Assembly (NCBI RefSeq): GCF_000764305.2
Contig: NW_025939164.1
Location: 20,057 to 84,056, forward strand
Length of the DNA stretch: 64,000 bases
Direction: 5' to 3'
DNA from: Hyalella azteca
Taxonomy: Eukaryota > Arthropoda > Malacostraca > Amphipoda > Hyalellidae
The notes under the pieces were generated by a model. It was not told where the DNA came from. It made no database searches and was given only the letters and a program-made list of their open reading frames with translations. Each line of letters starts with the position of its first letter. Position 1 is the first letter of the stretch. Shown piece by piece: positions 35,401-45,059 of the stretch. A program made the translations under genes and the position numbers.

Positions 35401-36641
35401 ACGCCAGTAAGACCGTTTTTTCACCGTTTTTTCTAACATTGTACTCAGACTGTACTCTATCTTCTCTCTGGCTTAGACAATTTTATGACGGATCAACTCG
35501 TGCATTGGACCTGATCCTTGCCAGGCTGAATCTGATCTGAATACAATAAAAAATCGATAACAAGAAAAAGAGTTGTTATTATATATGTTACTCAAGGTAC
35601 GACACAAAACTACCATGCAAAAACAAACAATCACTTATGTTGTGGCATCTGGTACTGGAATGCATTTGAGTAACAGACAACAGAAGGAAAATATAAACCA
35701 CATATCCGTATGCACAATAACAAACCAGCTTTATTTGCTGTGTAATATTCGAAAAAAAATAACGGGGCGAAAGGCAGCTGGGGTCCATACTTTCAAAACT
35801 CGCTAAGTGAACATATAAGTACATACGCTCTATTTTCTTGTCTATGATTGGTGGATTTTGCTTGAAAGGCCGTCAATGATTGGCTGATGAACTTACGATC
35901 TCTTAACTGTTTTTAAAAGAGTGGCTTGAAAGGCCGTCAATGATTGGCTGATGAACTTACGATCTCTTAACTTTTTTTGAAAGTATAGGCAGCTGGTCTC
36001 TTGGCTGTCCAATCCTTTACTAACAGTCCGAACACTTATATTATATTAAATTATCAATTATGCCTACTACAGTATCATCAATTCACAAGCATCAGCCTAA
36101 ACTAGCAGGGACATGATTTTGGCACAAGGCCCAAAGTTTATTACCCATTACAGATGGAATTATTGATCGTTAATTTTCAGGTAATTAATTCAATCAATAA
36201 TTTTTTCCCCTGGATCATTACCTTCAGATTGAATATAAATTGAGATAAAGAGATATAGGTAGGACGTTTTTAAGATCTCTCGTATATTTCAATTGCTAGG
36301 AAATTCGAGAAGTAAAAGCATTAGGAAATATTTAATGTGTGGTTCAATCTTTCCAAATTCTGGGCAGGTTCGTCGAATAAATTAATCTAATTTCAGCATC
36401 ATCGCACTTCAGTTGATGTTTCTTTCTGTCTTTGTATCGTGCGACAACAACTAAAGGTTTGCCTTCTGTTTTCTCGCCAAATAAGACGAGTTTTTACCCT
36501 ATTAAGGCGAAATATTAAACTGACCCTTTATTTTGTGTTATTAAACTGGCCCTTTATTAGGCTTAAAAATAATTTTATATTCTAAAAACATATAATTAAC
36601 TTACTTGATGGCTCATTACCTTGCGGATCTCGTGACTCCAT
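26316..36641 (-). CDS. Unrecognised 340-residue protein, 8 exons
   Basis: Exons 36641-36620, 33462-33277, 32866-32832, 31352-31260, 30973-30755, 28506-28357, 26936-26852 and 26548-26316 give one 341-codon frame. Every junction is GT-AG and phase-consistent (1,1,0,0,0,0,1). The start ATG (36641) has a good context, AAACCATGG. Exon 3 (35 nt) is a microexon needed to repair phase between exons 2 and 4. Residues 1-112 are basic and probably disordered. 113-185 open with a charged helix (DEIELRNEESLRQLKLKL) and an Ala-rich linker. 186-340 look globular (DVPILCGTFLGTVAV, VICDG, RIFLDTDNVLLMIPS, HMIGAVHGFNDGTHTVVYAG). No signal peptide or membrane segment is visible, and I recognise no family. Exons 5, 6 and 8 are distinctly GC-richer than their introns. 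The exact first exon is the least certain part. Confidence 0.75.
27171..27540. repeat. 37-bp minisatellite, exactly 10 units (intronic)
   Basis: Ten 37-bp units (AATGTGAGGCAGCGAAGGGA, then GACAAATAAGACGATTT). Two end types occur, AAGACGATTT and AAGAAAACTT, in blocks. Lies in intron 6 of the minus-strand gene. Confidence 0.95.
28053..28270 (+). mobile_element. piggyBac-like MITE, copy 2 (left end decayed)
   Basis: Matches 24802-25031 throughout (for example GTGGCGGCAACCATCAGTGC). The right end GGCGGTAGAGGG is intact and followed by TTAA at 28271-28274. The left end has mutated to CACTCTAACGC and lost its TTAA. Intronic. Confidence 0.85.
29142..30308. mobile_element. ~1.17-kb TIR element with a nested LINE scrap (intronic)
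   Basis: The ~60-bp left end (CACACACGACGTGAAATGCC, then CGCAGCGGTATTT, 29151-29203) is repeated inverted at 30243-30300 (AAATACCGCTGTGTG, then GGCATTTCACGTCGTGTGTG). The interior has further small inverted repeats built on the same words. The LINE fragment at 29405-29790 sits inside, so it landed later or was captured. No transposase frame is visible: a non-autonomous element in intron 5 of the minus-strand gene. Confidence 0.72.
29405..29790 (+). pseudogene. LINE reverse transcriptase fragment fused to its 3' tail
   Basis: Residues match the RT core of CR1/Jockey-like LINEs: QHGFIAGRSCTTNLL, DALYLDFAKAFDSVPHERLL and IRDFLVGRRQRVSINGK. After SINGK the frame jumps straight into the retroposon 3' tail (GAATCGGCGACAGGCCACAT) and a TTATG microsatellite, so the catalytic YADD half and the C-terminus are missing. 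An internal-deletion derivative. Confidence 0.88.
30554..30589. promoter_or_regulatory. Perfect 17-bp-arm palindrome with two CRE sites
   Basis: Arms GCCTGTGACGTCACTGA and TCAGTGACGTCACAGGC are separated by two bases. Each arm contains TGACGTCA, the CREB/ATF consensus. It lies about 165 bp into intron 5 of the minus-strand gene. Confidence 0.6.
31005..31206. repeat. ~107-bp intronic tandem duplication
   Basis: Two copies share TTCATTGAATTATAGAAATA and TGTCTGCGTTTTCTAGATT in the intron between exons 5 and 4 of the minus-strand gene. The duplicated block includes a donor-like TACCTG on the plus strand. Confidence 0.85.
31484..31699 (-). repeat. tRNA-derived SINE, second type
   Basis: On the minus strand: a head with a TGGCGGAGTTC A-box-like segment and GTGTTCGATCCC (B box) near 31645-31656, then a body. 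It ends with AGAATCGGCG and a GGCCTGTCACTGGAGACA tail. The AGAATCGGCG segment is shared with the family C and T tails. A hAT-like MITE abuts its head. Confidence 0.6.
31708..31970. mobile_element. hAT-like MITE with internal GCTACC repeats
   Basis: Ends CAGAGCTGGGCAGCGCTAC and GCGCTACTGCCCACTTCTG are inverted repeats of hAT style. They are flanked by an 8-bp duplication, TGTGCCTG (31700-31707) and TGTGCCAT (31971-31978), 6 of 8 matching. The inside is built from TAGCGGTAGCGG-type words and a 68-bp direct duplication. Non-coding; intron 3 of the minus-strand gene. Confidence 0.78.
31979..32831. other. Intron 3 remainder
   Basis: AT-rich intronic sequence of the minus-strand gene. No further feature supported. 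Confidence 0.5.
34029..34207 (-). repeat. Family A hairpin repeat, copy A5
   Basis: Full-length minus-strand copy in intron 1 of the minus-strand gene. Its left end facing copy A6 lies only ~165 bp away in inverted orientation. Confidence 0.85.
34372..34526 (+). repeat. Family A hairpin repeat, copy A6
   Basis: Plus-strand copy with a short tetranucleotide run (about 20 bp). Pairs head-to-head with A5. Confidence 0.85.
35233..35437. mobile_element. 205-bp foldback MITE (intronic)
   Basis: Starts GTTAGAAAAA and ends TTTTTTCTAAC. The two ~80-bp halves are imperfect inverted copies: GTGGCC, then CACGTGAAAATAAAC, then CGTTTTTA on the left, mirrored by AAACGG, TTTATTTTCACGGGG and GGCCACC on the right. 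CpG-rich compared with flanks, non-coding; lies in intron 1 of the minus-strand gene. Confidence 0.78.
35780..35990 (+). mobile_element. Family B MITE, copy B3 with partial internal duplication
   Basis: Left end GGGGTCCATACTTTCAAAA, right end TTTTTTTGAAAGTATAGGC. The 3' two-fifths (AAGGCCGTCAATGATTGGCT to the TTAACT stretch) is present twice in tandem. CAGCT flanks both sides (35776-35780 region and just after 35989), a possible short target duplication. Confidence 0.82.
35991..36619. other. Intron 1, proximal part
   Basis: AT-rich, directly downstream of the proposed first exon of the minus-strand gene. No other feature. Confidence 0.45.
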
Positions 36642-37497
36642 GGTTTCGGTACAATTTTGTGAAGCAAAACGCTGGGAAATAATTTACTGCCGTTCAACGG
36701 TAACCGTATACAGGTCAACTGAGCGAGTGTACTCTCTAATTTATCTTTTGATCCCTACTTTATCTGAATGAAAATTGAAAGCTCAGAATCATCAAAACCT
36801 AAATTTATAATGAGGAAAATAATGCAACTAAAGTCTGTCAATTCTGTAAATATTTGTATACCTATTAACCCAATTTGTTTATTACTGGGAAATGACGCTG
36901 AAATTAAACTTTGAAATTTTAGAGTGCAAGACGTATATTAGCAATAAAATATTTCTGCCGATTTATCCAATATTTTAAATGTTTCAAGATATTCGTCTCA
37001 AATGAGTTATTTCTCTAATTTCTTTTATTTTTTAGGAGCTAGAATTATCTAGACGTCATTTAGATGCACAAAACTTGAATATAACGAAATTTTTAACTCT
37101 AACATGCTTTAGACTACTTGTCGATGTAGAAGTGTAAAATTTGGTTAATGAGAGAAATGAAAAATTATAACAGTAACTGTTCATCTATCATATTCTTAAT
37201 TGTTTATTAATTTTTATCTATAATGCAACTACATTTAAATATACTCCTAAAATTCTGCACATGAAAATAAGTTGGAGCATCGTCCTCTCATGTGAAAAAT
37301 AAACAAACCTCTGAGTGACCTAATGATTTTCAATTTAATTTTTAACCTCTGTAATGCGCCAATGCGATCTAAATTTGTAAGGCCGAAATAAAATTTTTAG
37401 CTGGCACTAAAGGGAACGACAATTTTAGATAAATAAGAGAACGACAATAGCTGCGGACAGCCAAACTCGAGCTGATAGCCTGACAACAGCGAGCAGA
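36642..37497. other. Upstream flank of the minus-strand gene
   Basis: Should contain the promoter of the gene starting at 36641. I could not place a convincing TATA box or initiator. Confidence 0.4.
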
Positions 37498-37717
37498 ACA
37501 ATGAAGCTGTGTTAGTTAATAAGCAAAAGGCGCGTTAGTTTATAATTCAAGGACATACTTTACGATGCCGATTTGATGATCCCCCGATTAGATAGAGAGA
37601 AAAGGTCTGACTTCCCTAAATAAATTGATAATCTCAATATGAAGCGTATAAACATTGATGCGTATTACTGTGTAATTTATATATATTGTGTAATTTATTT
37701 TAATGAATTAATCCCAG

Positions 37718-37880
37718 CTTTGTGCGCCAGTTTCTGGTCAGAATCGGCAAGGAGGCCGGGCGGTTAAGCACAGCAGAATTGTAGCAGTGAGTTGCGAGTT
37801 CGAGACCGCAACAAGCTGTGAATGTTCTGCGATGTTAAGAATCGGCGACAGGCCTACGGCCTAATAAACGCTGAAACCGC

Positions 37881-37920
<40 letters not shown>
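37718..37920 (+). mobile_element. Family C SINE, copy C2
   Basis: Holds the second tRNA-like module (AGGAGGCCGGGCGGTTAAGC as A-box region, GCGAGTTCGAGACCGC as B box). Then come AGAATCGGCGACAGGCCTAC and GCTGAAACCGC, and an (ATT)n tail at 37880-37918. The first tRNA-like head of the full copy is absent. Confidence 0.82.
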
Positions 37921-38498
37921 ATTCAGAGATGTTTATTTGAGCGATAAAATATTCGAATTTGCCTGCTGCACAAAGCACATCCTATGTCGTTAGCGAAAGC
38001 CGAAGTGAGTCATTCAGAAATTTATTCAACAAGAACGCAACATACTGAAACAAAATCACACAACAATATATACAGTAACACGACCACGTGGAGAGTATAT
38101 ATTCATATATGAATACAGTATCTTACGCATACATAAACTAATTACAAAATACTCACAAGGAGAACAGTAGTTTTAGGTCTTGAACGTACAAGAGTTGAGC
38201 CAATTTTAAAAATAGTCATTAATTCTAGAGGGAAACTTAATAGAACAAACTACATGTAGTACGGAATACAATGTACACGTGAGCGCTACATCAGAAATTT
38301 CACAACGTCCCAAACGGTGTTACCAAAGACGCAGTAAAACAATAAACTTACCATACATATTGGTGTTTTATGTTTGTGAGCTGAAACTGTGTAATTCACC
38401 AAAAAAGTATAAAATATTCCCGTTGTTGTCCCATTTTGTTATTAAAGGAATATCATGATGTAATCCAATGTTCAATCAGAATTATTAGAACTCGTCCC

Positions 38499-38644
38499 GG
38501 GGCCATACTTTCAAAACTCGCTAAGTGAACGTAAGTACTTACGCTCTATTTCCTTGTCTATGATTGGTGAATTTGGCTTGAAAGGCCGTCAATGATTGGC
38601 TGATGAACTTACGATCACTTAACTTTTTTTGAAAGTATGGGCCC
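38499..38644 (+). mobile_element. Family B MITE, copy B4
   Basis: Complete copy with TIRs GGGGCCATACTTTCAAAA and TTTTTTTGAAAGTATGGGCC and the full core. One of the best-preserved members. Confidence 0.87.
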
Positions 38645-38835
38645 AGAATCCGTTCATTGAAGCTGCGTAAAATTATTGGAAAAATTGGGAAACAAAATCT
38701 GTCTAAAATACATACTAAAATTATAAACTATCCAAAGATGTTCCACATAATGTTTAGGTAAGATTTGCAGTGCATACTTTTTCTGTTTTAATGACACTCA
38801 AATGAATATTGTGCCTGAAACACATTTGCCTCAAA

Positions 38836-39000
38836 CATAACATATATAGTGATGTCGGCGCTGATGTGTAGGCCTGATGTGGCCTGTCGCCGATTCTTTT
38901 CCTTTTCGTGCCTTGTTCATAGATCTAAAATCGTGTCATTTGACCGGATCTTTTCATGACTGGCGATAGTTTGAAGTAGCTACTAGACTTCCACTCAAGC
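38836..39000 (-). repeat. Family T retroposon 3' end
   Basis: On the minus strand ends with AGAATCGGCGACAGGCCACA, CAGCGCCGACATCACTATAT and a TATGTT repeat. A body segment resembles 41440-41580 in sparse words (GCTACT, GAAAAGATC, GGCACGAAAA). Confidence 0.65.
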
Positions 39001-39693
39001 AGAACAATTAATGACAGCTGCGTTAGTTAAAAAGCAATAATTCAAGAACATACTTTATAATTCAAGGTCATACTTTACGATGCCGATTTGATGATACCCC
39101 GATTAGATTAGAGGAAAGGTCGGACTTGCCTAAATAAATTGATAATATCCGTTTACAAATTATAAACACGGATGCGTAGGTTATTTCAAGGATAATATTG
39201 TGATAAGCATTTTTCGAAGCGGTCAAGTGCTCGTATTTTCCTGATAGATGCACCGTGCAAAAGCATTTCCAATTTGGTATTTCAATAGGAAATATAAAAC
39301 CAAAGAAAATTCCACAGAAATTCATAGTATCTTTAAAGATAACGTTTCGGAGTCCAGCACCATCGTCAGTTCGAAGATTCTAAAATGCTGATAAAGTTAC
39401 GAGTTAGTAGAATTAAAAAAAAAACGAAATAAAAACCAAAATTTACAAATAAAGGTCTTCTGAGAGAGTCCCAAGAGTCCCAGTTGAATTTACAATTCAA
39501 ACTGGGACTCTGTTTAAAAATATACAGATTCTAAACTACGGAATTCTGGTGTACCGGAAGTTGAAGCTAAGACAGCTTAAAGTCACTGTCAGGTACAGAG
39601 ACATCACACTGCTGGGCGTGAATGTGCTCAGCCGAATGAGTGGGTCGCAATAGTAACTCCACAGTATAAGACGCTGTAAAACACAGCAAACTC

Positions 39694-39934
39694 TAATAAT
39701 AGCGGTTTCAGCGTTTATTAGGCCGTAGGCCTGTTGCCGATTCCTAACATCGCAGAACATTCACAGCATTGTGCGGTCTCGAACTCGCAACTCACTGCTA
39801 CAATTCTGCTGTGCTTAACCGCCCGGCCTCCTCGCCGATTCTGACCAGACACTGTCGCAGGTAGCTGGGATCGAACCCGCGCCTCTCTGCGCCAATCTTG
39901 GTACTCTGAACTTTAACCACTGGGCCACCCTGCG
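39694..39934 (-). mobile_element. Family C SINE, copy C1: dimeric tRNA-derived head
   Basis: Most complete copy. On the minus strand it begins with a 78-nt tRNA-like unit (39933-39856): GCAGGGTGGCCCAGTGGTTA (A box), GCGGGTTCGATCCC (B box) and closing CTACCTGC, whose CCTGC pairs with the opening GCAGG. A second tRNA-like unit follows (GGAGGCCGGGCGGTTAAGC, then GCGAGTTCGAGACCGC). Then come the AATCGGCAACAGGCCTACGG tail and a short ATTATT end. No coding capacity; mobilised by a LINE in trans. Confidence 0.85.
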
Positions 39935-40200
39935 AACATATGGTTGTGTTTCTTGTTTGTGAGTAGTAATTGTGCAGTTTACCTGAAACTTTGTATAAAA
40001 TATTCCCATTGGTGCCCAATTTCACTATTCAAGATATGGTTTGATATAAATCAAAGTGCACTCCAGTGTTATCAAAACTCATTTCGATCGAATCCGTTTA
40101 TTGCACCTGTACGTGTTAAATAAATTCGTAAATTTTAGAAATATAGTCTGTCTAAAATTACTTCTAAAGTAATTTTAAAATAAGCAAATTATTTTCATCA

Positions 40201-40789
40201 AAATATTTAGATCAGTCATAAAATGCAAGAGAATTGCTCGTTACAACAACACTGAAACGAATGTAGTATCAGAAGTTCAAAACTAATTTTTTAAACTGAT
40301 TTTTAGTGAATTTTTTGCCCTAAGGTATAAAGTAAACAAATATTTGTTAGCAGTAAATCGTTTTATCTCTCATGAATCCGGAGATTTGCTCAGAATTTAA
40401 AATTAGTCTACAAATGTGCACATCTAACTCAACCTACAGTAAAACATACTTATAATGAAATCTTTAGAGGTTATTAAAATTCATATATTCATATAAATTT
40501 ATTGAGCTTGTTGATTGATAAGATTGAAGAGATTATTCGCTAAACGTTTTGGAAAGTACTGCAACTATCAAATAGATTAATTGAAGGTCACTGTGAATCT
40601 TGAACTTGATGATACAGAAATATTGTTTTGGTTATCAAACCCAATTGAAAATCGCGGTCAAGCAGAGGGGTTTAAAATTTGAAGTTTTCGAACAATAACA
40701 TGTGGCATATGGTCGATTAATCGATTCATATTGTACTGTTTTTTGCCCTTATTTTTAAAGGGTTGCCCTTATTAAAAAGGGTTGCCCTT
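40201..40789. other. AT-rich spacer
   Basis: Nothing supported. GGGTTGCCCTTATT is directly repeated at 40755-40792, just before repeat A7. Confidence 0.45.
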
Positions 40790-40950
40790 ATTTTTAGCGC
40801 ATTTTCTCATTTATGAAAAAAATGCACTATTGTGCTCGCCATTTCCGTCTGACCGTCCGTCTGTCTGTCCGTCCGTGACTTCACGTTTTCGTCGACGGGA
40901 AAATGCGCTCTCTGTCACTCACTGCAGTGAGTACTGAGTTGTATTTTTTT
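40790..40950 (+). repeat. Family A hairpin repeat, copy A7
   Basis: Full-length plus-strand copy with a short tetranucleotide run and a CGTCGACGGGAAAATG variant. Confidence 0.85.
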
Positions 40951-41297
40951 ATCACGTGTGTTTGCTGTACTCGGAATAAATCTACAAATAAAAAAACTTT
41001 AATAACTGTTGCGTCCACCAATGCGGAAAACATCTGACGTTCAGATATTAAGAGCCTCTGCTCAAGTCTAGGACAGGATTATGTGCTTGTAAGCGAAGGC
41101 TTCGGTTGTCATATAGCACTTTCTATCTTATATGCATTTACTATCTGATTTCAATTATAATTTTATCATTTGGTTGGTTTAATTAATCATATGATAGTGA
41201 AACCCAGCGAAAATTGTGAGACGATTCCGGCGGAGCAAGGGCTTAGCTGAGCCTGTCGCGCTTTAGCGGAATGGAGCGGTGAAATAATAACCGAAAT

Positions 41298-41640
41298 AAT
41301 AATAACTGCTACAATTCTGCTTTGCTTAACCGCCCGGCCTCCTTGCCGATTCTGACCAGAAACTGGCGCACAGAGGGGGGGGGGTCGAACTCTCACCTCT
41401 CTGCTCTAATAGAATAGAATAGAAGTGTCGGCACTGAAGAAACAGGCCCATGGCCTGTTGCCGATTCTTGAATTTTTCGTGACTTGATTCACAATTAGGG
41501 ATCAGCCCTTTGGAACCCGATCTTTCCATAGCTGACGATTGATTGGGATAGCTGCTGGACTTATTGCCTGGTCCGTAATTTGTTCATTTTTATTTATTAA
41601 TCCTCTGAACTGTAACCACTGGGCCACCCTGCCCAGTTGT
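41298..41640 (-). mobile_element. Family C/T SINE composite, rearranged
   Basis: The minus strand starts with the family C head GCAGGGTGGCCCAGTGGTTA (41634-41615) and runs into a family T body and tail (AAGAATCGGCAACAGGCCAT, 41475-41455, with a TTCTA microsatellite). It then continues into the second family C tRNA-like unit with a G-homopolymer where the first B box should be (41378-41388). Either nested insertions or template switching. Confidence 0.65.
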
Positions 41641-42021
41641 TTAGGCCGTGGGAGGGGAGGGATTGAGAGAGGGAGGCGGGTAAAAGTTGGAGGCAGGGCA
41701 GGGGTGGGAACTATGTTCTTTATCCAGTTCAAGTGACATAATATGTTATTTCTGGTCAATTTCTGCTTCCAGTTATAATTATTACACCACGTCATTATTT
41801 TAATACTTTGAAATACATAAGTGTTTCATTTGTTTTCCCAGTTTGAACACTTCCGCAAAGAAAAACGTTAACTCACGACTATGCTTTAATTATGTTTAGT
41901 AAATATAGATCGGTCCTTCCGTAAAATTATTGCATTTAAATGAACATAAAATTACCAAGTAGGGCTGAAAAATATTTTAGGATGGTTGGATCCCACCTAA
42001 ACTAAGCTTAATGACGCCGAA
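41641..42021. other. Spacer
   Basis: A purine-rich patch at 41640-41710, otherwise AT-rich. No gene support. Confidence 0.4.
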
Positions 42022-42285
42022 GTGTGGGAGTTGTCGAGTTTGTTTCACTCTGTTCACGAAAGCACGCGCCACGTTTATCTCCGTTATCAGTTCGTTTTCA
42101 CGACAAAGTGCACTTGGGTACTAAAAATACTACAAGCTGAGAAACACACAGCTAAGGTCGATAATACACTCGCTGACCTTTACAAGATAACGAGTTTCGT
42201 AAGCGCGCTATCATCGGTTCAAGCAGTGTCACTTCGCAACCGCCTTGTGCGCTATCTGTCAGGACGCGACGTTCTTTCTTTCTAA
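42022..42285 (+). CDS. Hypothetical 87-codon open frame
   Basis: An open frame of higher GC content than its surroundings, with no recognised domain, signal peptide or splice context. It lies about 150 bp upstream of a LINE reverse transcriptase fragment in the same orientation, so it may be decayed LINE sequence. Shown because composition sets it apart; I would not rely on it. Confidence 0.2.
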   Translation: MWELSSLFHSVHESTRHVYLRYQFVFTTKCTWVLKILQAEKHTAKVDNTLADLYKITSFVSALSSVQAVSLRNRLVRYLSGRDVLSF

Positions 42286-42439
42286 TTTATTCTTATAGGA
42301 GCACTGGAAACTAGTCCATAAAGCCCCTTGCCTAAACTGGGTTTAATTGGTACCTAACAGTCTAACAGCTCTGAAAGTGAAAACCAGTAAAACGTGGTAA
42401 AGGGAAAGCGTAAATTCCAGGACGCGACGTTGGACGCGA

Positions 42440-42640
42440 CGTCAACATTGAGTTTGAAACGCCGGATCTAGAGAGGAGTATCCAAGAATTATCTACGTAC
42501 TAGGCTCCCGGGCCAGATGGGGTTCCTGCAGTATTACTGAAAAAATGTGTCGGAGCACTAAAGGTCCCTCTGACTTTGCTCTGGAAAACATCATTTAGAA
42601 AAGGAAATGTTCCAAGTGACCTAAAAAACATCGCGCTCGA
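42440..42640 (+). pseudogene. LINE ORF2 fragment (pre-RT/RT start)
   Basis: Translates to FETPDLERSIQELSTY, an in-frame stop, APGPDGVPAVLLKKCVGALK, then PLTLLWKTSFRKGNVPSDLK. This is the segment between endonuclease and RT in CR1/Jockey-type LINEs. It aligns with the dead LINE at 19960-21730 (about 21240-21140 on its minus strand), so both belong to one family. Confidence 0.82.
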
Positions 42641-44791
42641 TTGTGATTCCCATCGCTGGTCATGGTCATCGAGCATTGATAGTTTCTGTCCTTGAATTAA
42701 TTAGCTTGACGGAATTTTTTTAGTCAAAGTGTATGAAACTAGAATATTCTTATCAAAAAATTGCCTTGATTTTCCACGAATGATTTTTCATGAACTCTAA
42801 AGAATTGAGTGGGATTCCAGTGAAAAATCATGAATTCAACTTTAACGATACATGTATCATTATCAGTATACTGAATAAAAGCCTATGTGAACTTTTCTTG
42901 CGTTTAGAAACAGTGATGCTATGCTTAAGCAGGCGTTTTTTGCATTATGAACGGAGAATGTTGTGGGGCGCCAGCCTGTTGACCGAGAATGTCGTTCTTG
43001 GCTAGGGCTACCAGGCTGCAGCAGCGAGGTACCTCAGTTCTACTCTCGCCATACAGTCAGATTTTGGACATCCTCTTCAACGTCCGTAAACTTTTTTTAC
43101 GATAAATTTTCATTGATATGAAAGTAATGTCCAATTGTCAGAAAAATTCTATCATTCGCTGCCGGCTAATGGAAGATCTTAATAGCCTTAAAATATTAAC
43201 CTCGCTTGATTGAAGTGACTGTTTATAGTCTTAAATAATACGAGCAACACATATAATACATGTATGATCAGAAGGCCTGCTGGCGGTTGGTGATGCAGCA
43301 TACAATTGTATATGTCAGGCGTTGATGGAGCGTCACACGAGTAGTTAACGCGCACCGCTCGCTTCTTCTTTCTGGAGGTGACATGGTGACATGTCACTTC
43401 TTCATGGTGACATCTGAAGACCGTGCGCCCATTCACTTTCCCCATTCGTTACCAATCAGAAAGATTTGAAAGAAAATCGATGCAATCATATTTAATGGAT
43501 GTATAGGTCTAAAGCAGGTATATTTTGTGTGTGTGGGTATTCATAGAATTGTCAGTTAATTACGTGAAAATCTGAATGTACATTTTTGAATTTGCAGATA
43601 TGAATCCTCGGCAAAATTAAACTGTCGGTCCTGAGAACAAGAGCATACTTAACTTGCCTGCAGTCTTCCTCTCCTCTTATCATTGCAGTGTAGAGAACGC
43701 TCTGAGTCATGATCTCCATAACTAAATTGATATCAAAAATAAATTTTAAATTGAAAATATAATGAATCGCGCCCATATGCCGACGAAATTCAAACACGAT
43801 TTGAGATAGTTGTTAAAGGCTAGTCAATGATCACCTGTTGATGATGGTTATCAAAGTATAAGCAATTATTGAAAGAATATTCCTGCACTTTATTAGGAAC
43901 AAAGATGCCCAAAGGAAATACAAAAAATCTTTGGCTTGAATCAAACGTCATCAATAATATTGGTTGAGTTGGTTTGAATTTCTTTCCGCTCTTTAAGTGC
44001 AATCGCGTCCAGCGCATAGTTTGCATATGATAAGTCGAAACCATGGTTGAACCAGTAGATATATAGTTCAACCATGAGTCGAAAGACCTGAAGTGCATCA
44101 CAGAAAGATATAAGATGAATGTAAAGAATGTTGTCTTATACAATAGCTTTTTTCGTACACTTCTGCGCAATACATATTGAACCAAAGGCAGGACTGAAAG
44201 CTTATCATGGAAGTATAGCACAGTATAGACAGTAGTCTACATAGCATCGAATGTAGAGCAATATTACGCCGGACACCCAGTATTGACCATCACGAGTAGG
44301 TCTCGGCCGGCACAAACTTTTCGAATCAATAATCATTCAAATCATACTAGAAATTAGTTGCTTTTAAATCTCATCATGTCTAATAAAGAACACGTGATAA
44401 TCAACGGAATATAAAAGTGGTCGTTGCAGAGAACTTGGCCGCCCTCACGGGGGAGGCCGCCCACCAGGTACGTGTATTTAAAAATTTTTCTCTTCTTAAT
44501 TATTTTTGTTGTTGTAATTAGTTGAGTTATGTCGATGTTGATCCACTCATTTTTTTCTTGTTTCAAATTTCACCTGTGTTCCATCGTACTCGGTTATCTT
44601 GCATTCAATTGTTACCTACGTGATTTTGAAATCAGTGAAGACATTTCTTTTTCAGCTTATTAATTCTGCTTATTTTTATTATTTTTTAATTAATTCAGCA
44701 CGCATAACAGTTAAGCTGATGAGTTGTTTAGTGCCACTCGTGAGCTCGAGCACTGAGCTTCGGTTTTCCGATTGACGTCTCGTGTAGCTCT
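42641..44791. other. Spacer with one candidate exon
   Basis: No gene established. 44430-44467 is a GC-rich 38-nt block bounded by TTGCAG and GTACGT and could be a plus-strand exon. 43260-43445 (minus) is open but unplaced, with ATGGTGACATGTCAC-type short repeats. Confidence 0.35.
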
Positions 44792-45059
44792 GGGCCTATA
44801 ATTTCAAAAAACAAAAAAAGTTAAGAGATCGTAAGTTCATCAGCCAATCATTGACGGCCTTTCAAGCAAAATCCACCAATCATAGACAAGAAAATAGAGC
44901 GTAAGTACTTACGTTCACTATACTTTCAAAAAAAGTTATGAGATCGTAAGTTCATCAGCCAATCATTGACGGCCTTTCAAGCAAAATCCACCAATCATGG
45001 ACAAGAAAATAGAGCGTGAGTACTTACGTTCACTTAGCGAGTTTTAAAAGAATGGCCCC
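44792..45059 (-). mobile_element. Family B MITE, copy B5: tandem dimer
   Basis: Two nearly full MITE units head-to-tail on the minus strand, sharing one central junction (CGTTCACTATACTTTCAAAA near 44911-44930). Outer ends are GGGCCTATAATTTCAAAA and GTTTTAAAAGAATGGCCCC. The two units differ by only a few bases, so duplication is recent relative to the family. Confidence 0.85.

Larger units (their letters stand above)
37498..40200 (+). repeat. Old segmental duplication, two copies ~1.5 kb apart
   Basis: 37498-37660 matches 39001-39170 (shared CATACTTTACGATGCCGATT and CCTAAATAAATTGATAAT). 38340-38470 matches 39955-40060 (shared GTATAAAATATTCCC). 38665-38730 resembles 40117-40180 (CTGTCTAAAAT). 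The copies are diverged and carry different mobile insertions. Confidence 0.75.

Noticed and set aside
39856..39933. Functional tRNA gene
   Set aside because: A and B boxes and acceptor pairing exist, but the unit is fused to a second tRNA-like unit and a retroposon tail; it is a SINE head.
43820..44221. 133-codon minus-strand open frame
   Set aside because: AT-rich composition, no motif and no neighbouring exon; most likely chance.
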